Under the pieces are notes generated by a model, which worked only from the letters and a program-made list of their open reading frames with translations, had not been told where the DNA came from and did not search any database. Shown here piece by piece: positions 60,174 through 64,000 of a DNA stretch of 64,000 bases (positions are counted from its first letter, which is position 1; every line of letters begins with the position of its first letter). The DNA is from Isoetes taiwanensis. Taxonomy: Eukaryota; Streptophyta; Lycopodiopsida; Isoetales; Isoetaceae. Both the position numbers and the translations under genes were made by a program. The stretch is from the NCBI GenBank assembly GCA_021234155.1, contig JAJEKV010000040.1, positions 12,235,072 to 12,299,071 on the forward strand. Reading direction: 5' to 3'.

Positions 60174-63128
60174 CAATGGAAACAAGATTGTCATCGTGTA
60201 GTTTTAAAAAGTGATATTATATATTTATTACTCCCATTTTATCGCTCTAATAGTTACTAATGTCTACTGCTTTTTGTCTCATCCTAAAGTTATTATCGTT
60301 TGTTGCCTAGGAGAGGGAATAACCTATTACATAATGATTTAATCTAAAATAGCAAGACATCTATAAACATTAAAAAGAAGCAAACTGCTTAACATATCTA
60401 TCTAGCTTAACATAGAATGTACCACCATGTTCACTTTAAATCGTATAAAAGTTATTTGCTTGCATCCCATAAAACAATGAACATAAAAACCCGAAATTGG
60501 CAACTTAGCTCGTTTTTACAATGGCGAGTACATTAATGACATTCGTATACAAGCAAGATCATGCTTCGCAATGTAGCAGACCTCCATGCACAATTGAAGC
60601 TATATGTAAACTATTTACTTGCATATCATGCACCATGGACCATAGGAACCCTAAACTAGGAACATAGCTCCATCTTCTACAATGATCATATTGTTGAGTT
60701 GAATTTAAAAAAAAAGGGCAATGTATGAGGCATGAGAGATAAGACAGATAATCATACATGAAGAAAATGAAATATGTCTGCTACACGAACTTCAAACAAT
60801 GTTTACTCACGTGGCAACACAGAGGTTCATGGAAGCAGTATAAAAAGCATCATTGTTTAATATCAGAAACACCAATATGAAAGAATTATGCCTACATGTA
60901 ATATCTTCTCCATGCTCTCAATTTGCTTTCCCTACCATGGCAAGAACTTATCATAAGTAGCACTATATGATATAAGCTATTAACTATCTACAAATCAAAT
61001 TGATCAAAGCTCTCAACTTGTATGTCCTATGTATCAAGATTGTCATGTCCCCACATGACACATGGCTGCTACATCCGAACAATGCCAGAAAACCCTTACT
61101 ATCCTAATCCAATTTAGCTTCTCTCTTTTCTGAAATTACATAAAAGTTGATTACATAAAAGAACATATCTACATGGCACTATCCCAACCCATAAAGCATC
61201 AACTTGAAATTTAAATATTTCTCTTTCTATAATAAAGATTAGATGATATCTAAACTCACCATCTACATCAACAAACAACAACTACATATATGACACTATC
61301 TCATCTCATAAAGCATTGACAATATATTTTCATCTCTCTTCCAAACACCCAAATCTATAAGAATCAGCTAAAATCAGGCAATTTCGGCCCAGATATGGTT
61401 ACTACAACCCATTTGCAGGAGTCTCCAGGCAAGGGGGCGTCACCTTGTAGAACCTGTCAAAACCATGTGCATCAATGGGAGGGGGCGATTTTTTACCCTT
61501 TTTCGTATGTATCCTAAGGGTCATAGGTATTTTAAAAAGTTCTTCTACCATACGGAAAGGGGTCAAATTTGCCTATCAGAAACACGTATACTAGGGGTTT
61601 TCCGGCTACCCTATGCATGCAGGTGGCATATCCCTTATAAAGAAGGTGGATCTCCCGGCTCTGCAGGTCGAATTCCTTCTCCATTCTGGGTCAGTTTTTT
61701 GGTTCTACCTAGAAGTTTAGTTCGTGTCAATTTGCCCTCATCTTTCCTAATCTAATTGTTAGGAAGGAAATTTGGCCCTTAGTACTTGGTTATAGCTCAG
61801 ACCAATTGCGGCTCTTCTCTGGCTTTGATAGTTTACAACCGTTCTTGAATTTAGAGGCTCCACATCAATTAATTCCTGAAATCATCTGAGGTCTATGTTG
61901 AAAATTGAGCACCCATTCAGCATCTTATAAAACTATCTAGATCTCTTTTATTATCTTCCTTTTCCAAACTCTCTTAGAAATTCTACGAGCACCACACAAG
62001 TTTTTTTATTTACTCAAGTGATTCTCTTTATCTTATCATCGTAGCCTATATAAGCTGAAGAATCAATAAAAAACTCCATCTGTAAAGATTGATGCAGTCC
62101 AACACAATTCTTGATGCGATCCTTCACAAGCTTCATGCTTTGAACTTCATAATCCTTCAAGCTCTTAATTCCAAGCTCTTTCCTCTATGTTTTACTCAAG
62201 GCTTCCTTCAAATGGCTCTTCTCCAAAACCCTTGCACACTATTGGCCATTTTTTGTAAAAGTTCTATCATAATTACATGGCGTGCCATGTATCTTTACAT
62301 GTATGCTTATGTACATGTATATGCATACAGTTTCTAGACTATTAATAGCCAGTCCGTTACAACACATAGCCCAACATTCTCTCTCCATATTTGATGTTTA
62401 TATAGTAAATTCCAACTTCAACGACATCCGAATCTTGCAATATCTGTTTTGTTTTTTCATTTTCCTCAGCAATTTACTCACTAACTTATATTTGTACTTA
62501 TCCCTGGTAGTTGATGATACACATTGGCGTGTTGCTGTATTGGAGTCAAACAAGTTCCCCTCCAAGTGTATATATAGGGGAACTTGCTTCAAGCCAATAG
62601 TTCACACACATTGGCGTTTGTGATGGGCAATGGTTCAAGGCTTAAGTATCATATTGGATTGCACAAAAAAACACTTGTTATTATGTGTGGATCCAAGATA
62701 TTTATTTGGGATTTTGCAGAAGGCAATTGGTCGATATAGTTGGCAAGTTGGATCAAGAATTAAATAGGTTTTGTACAAGTTACTTTATATTCCACTTTAA
62801 TGGTAATATTAGTTCTCTATCTGTTTGTGTGTGTTGCACATATATTCCATAAATGCATTCCACACATCCACAACTAATGCCCGACATCGTTGGACACACG
62901 TTTCTAATATAAGATTATAATGTTTTGGTGTATATCATCGTGATATGTCAAAATGCGAATGCAACGGCCCATATTTACCCCCAAAATTGAATGATCAGAA
63001 CTATCCAACGGTCTAGTATCACGTAATAATCCGATGGCCTAGCTTCACTCAACCTGACAATCAAACGGGTGAAGGGGGCATATATAACATACATTTTATA
63101 TTTCATAAGTCATATTATCATATAGTAG
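60174..63128. other. AT-rich stretch, nothing recognised
   Basis: No supported gene or element. An open frame at 61465-61755 lacks family features and splice logic. The phrases CCAACGGTCTAG and AATCCGATGGCC near 63005-63035 resemble subterminal Helitron sequence near 36345-36370 but prove nothing alone. Confidence 0.4.
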
Positions 63129-63160
63129 TAGTAATGGTGCCAACATTACTGGGCATAAGT
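63129..63160 (-). other. possible decayed Helitron 3' end
   Basis: TAGTAATGGTGCCAACATTA then CTGGGCA closely resembles the Helitron-like left end at 33404-33433 (TAGTAATGGTGCCCAACGTT then GCTGGGCAC), including the potential stem. The final CTAG is changed to CTAC here. If real, the element body would run to the right, beyond the window. Confidence 0.4.
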
Positions 63161-63224
63161 TGGAAACCTATTCAGCTCCGACTCCTTTTAATAAATCTAA
63201 TATAGTAGTTCTTTGCCTATTGCT

Positions 63225-64000
63225 CTATCCCATATTTTGCTTTTGCTTTTCATTTTTTCCTCATTTTCCTACACACTTTCCTTTTTTCTTTTCTATTTTT
63301 TCATATTTTTCTTACACATTTTCTTTTTCCCCTTTCCATTTTTTCTTTTTCTTTTGTTTTTAACTTTATTTTCCCTCCCTTCTATTCCCTTTCCCTTCCT
63401 CCCCTTTTTTTTTTTCGATAAAGCTTTTTTTTCTTTTTCTTTTCTGCCCTTCCCATTATTCCCCTTCCTTTCCCTTTCCCTTTTCGCATGCACTTTTTCC
63501 GTTCCCTTTTCTCCACCTCTTTCAAGTGCCTCTTTTCCTCCTTTTCCCACCCTTTTCCAATTTTTCCATTCCCGTTTCCCCTCTTTTTTTTTTCCCTTTC
63601 ACCCTGCACATGCCCTTTTTCCGTTCTCATTTCTCCATCTTTTTTTCATATGCCCTTTCTTCCTTTTCCCACTTCTTCCCTTTTTCCATGCTCTTTTTCC
63701 CTTTCCTCATCCTTTCTCTCTGTCTTTTTGCCCTTGTCTTTTCCCGTTTTCCTTGTGCTTTTTTTGCCTTCCATTATTCCCTTTCCGCCCTGCTTTTTCT
63801 TTTCTCATGCCCTTTTTCCTTTCCCATCTCTTCACCATTTTCCTCTTCCCCTTTTTTCCTTTCTTTTCTCCTTTCCCCACCCTTTCCCTCTTCCCCTTTT
63901 CCCATTGCCCTTTTTCCCTTCTCTTTCCTCCCTTCCCCTTTTTCTTTTTTCTTTCCCTTTCCTCTTCCCTTTTCTCCCTTCTCTCTTCCCCTTTCATGCC
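63225..64000. repeat. long polypyrimidine tract (C/T-rich), reaching window end
   Basis: Nearly 780 bases in which the plus strand is almost only C and T in runs such as CCCTTTTTCCTTTTCCC. It is punctuated by CATGCCC or CATGCAC at about 63487, 63609, 63649, 63688, 63815 and 63995. Spacing near 40 or multiples of about 40 suggests a decayed minisatellite. Open frames on the minus strand here (Lys/Glu/Arg-only) are artefacts of composition. Confidence 0.92.

Noticed and set aside
61465-61755. 96-codon open frame
   Set aside because: Isolated, no recognisable motif, flanked by non-coding AT-rich sequence.
63293-63997. Long Lys/Glu/Arg-only open frames on the minus strand
   Set aside because: They follow entirely from the polypyrimidine tract; no mixed composition, start context or family.

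Overview
The window looks like nuclear DNA of a land plant with a large, repeat-rich genome. It holds plant-type Ty3/gypsy, Ty1/copia and LINE retrotransposons, a tRNA-Met primer-binding site (TGGTATCAGAGC), GT-AG introns, and fragments of plant families: a PPR protein, a PSPG-motif glycosyltransferase, a GT47 exostosin-family enzyme and a trihelix DNA-binding protein. No bacterial operon, CRISPR, rRNA or tRNA gene was seen. The exact lineage cannot be read from the sequence; a fern or another seed-free plant is a guess, not a finding.

Layout. 1-2372: minus-strand gypsy-type element (LTR plus decayed gag), cut by the window edge. 2373-6900: tandem repeats and the 3' exons of a small unrecognised spliced gene (5429-6009). 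6930-9500: minus-strand copia element with gag, protease and integrase but no reverse transcriptase. 10111-13984: multi-exon host-type gene ending in an intact FCP1/NIF-type phosphatase-like domain whose nucleophile aspartate is replaced. 14319-18524: plus-strand copy of the same gypsy family, broken in reverse transcriptase. It abuts a 5'-truncated LINE (18525-21080) that is itself split by a 1.6-kb solo LTR with a perfect 5-bp target duplication. 21081-27347: a nearly identical direct duplication of about 2.7 kb, carrying part of an unrecognised minus-strand gene. 27430-29700: LTR/PBS relic, then a frameshifted unrecognised gene. 31685-32927: LTR related to the solo LTR. 33404-36425: a 3.0-kb element with Helitron hallmarks carrying a GT47/IRX10-like gene fragment. 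37290-38240: PPR pseudogene. 40801-42459: LINE ORF1 relic. 46918-47525: UDP-glycosyltransferase fragment beside an LTR with PBS. 49357-52990: relic of what looks like a PIF/Harbinger-type transposon (trihelix protein plus transposase N-terminus), split by a second LINE type. 54184-59802: full-length but decayed L1-like LINE, minus strand, with a 16-bp target duplication. 59849-60173: MITE-like element. 63225-64000: long polypyrimidine tract.

No set of genes here forms a working pathway. The coherent story is nested transposition: LTR into LINE, LINE into a DNA transposon, Helitron into a trinucleotide repeat. Host sequence survives mainly as the NIF-like gene, the small spliced gene and fragments. 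The most interesting items are the gene-capturing Helitron candidate, the NIF-like protein lacking its nucleophile, the near-identical duplication bounded by A-tracts, and the paired trihelix/transposase relic.
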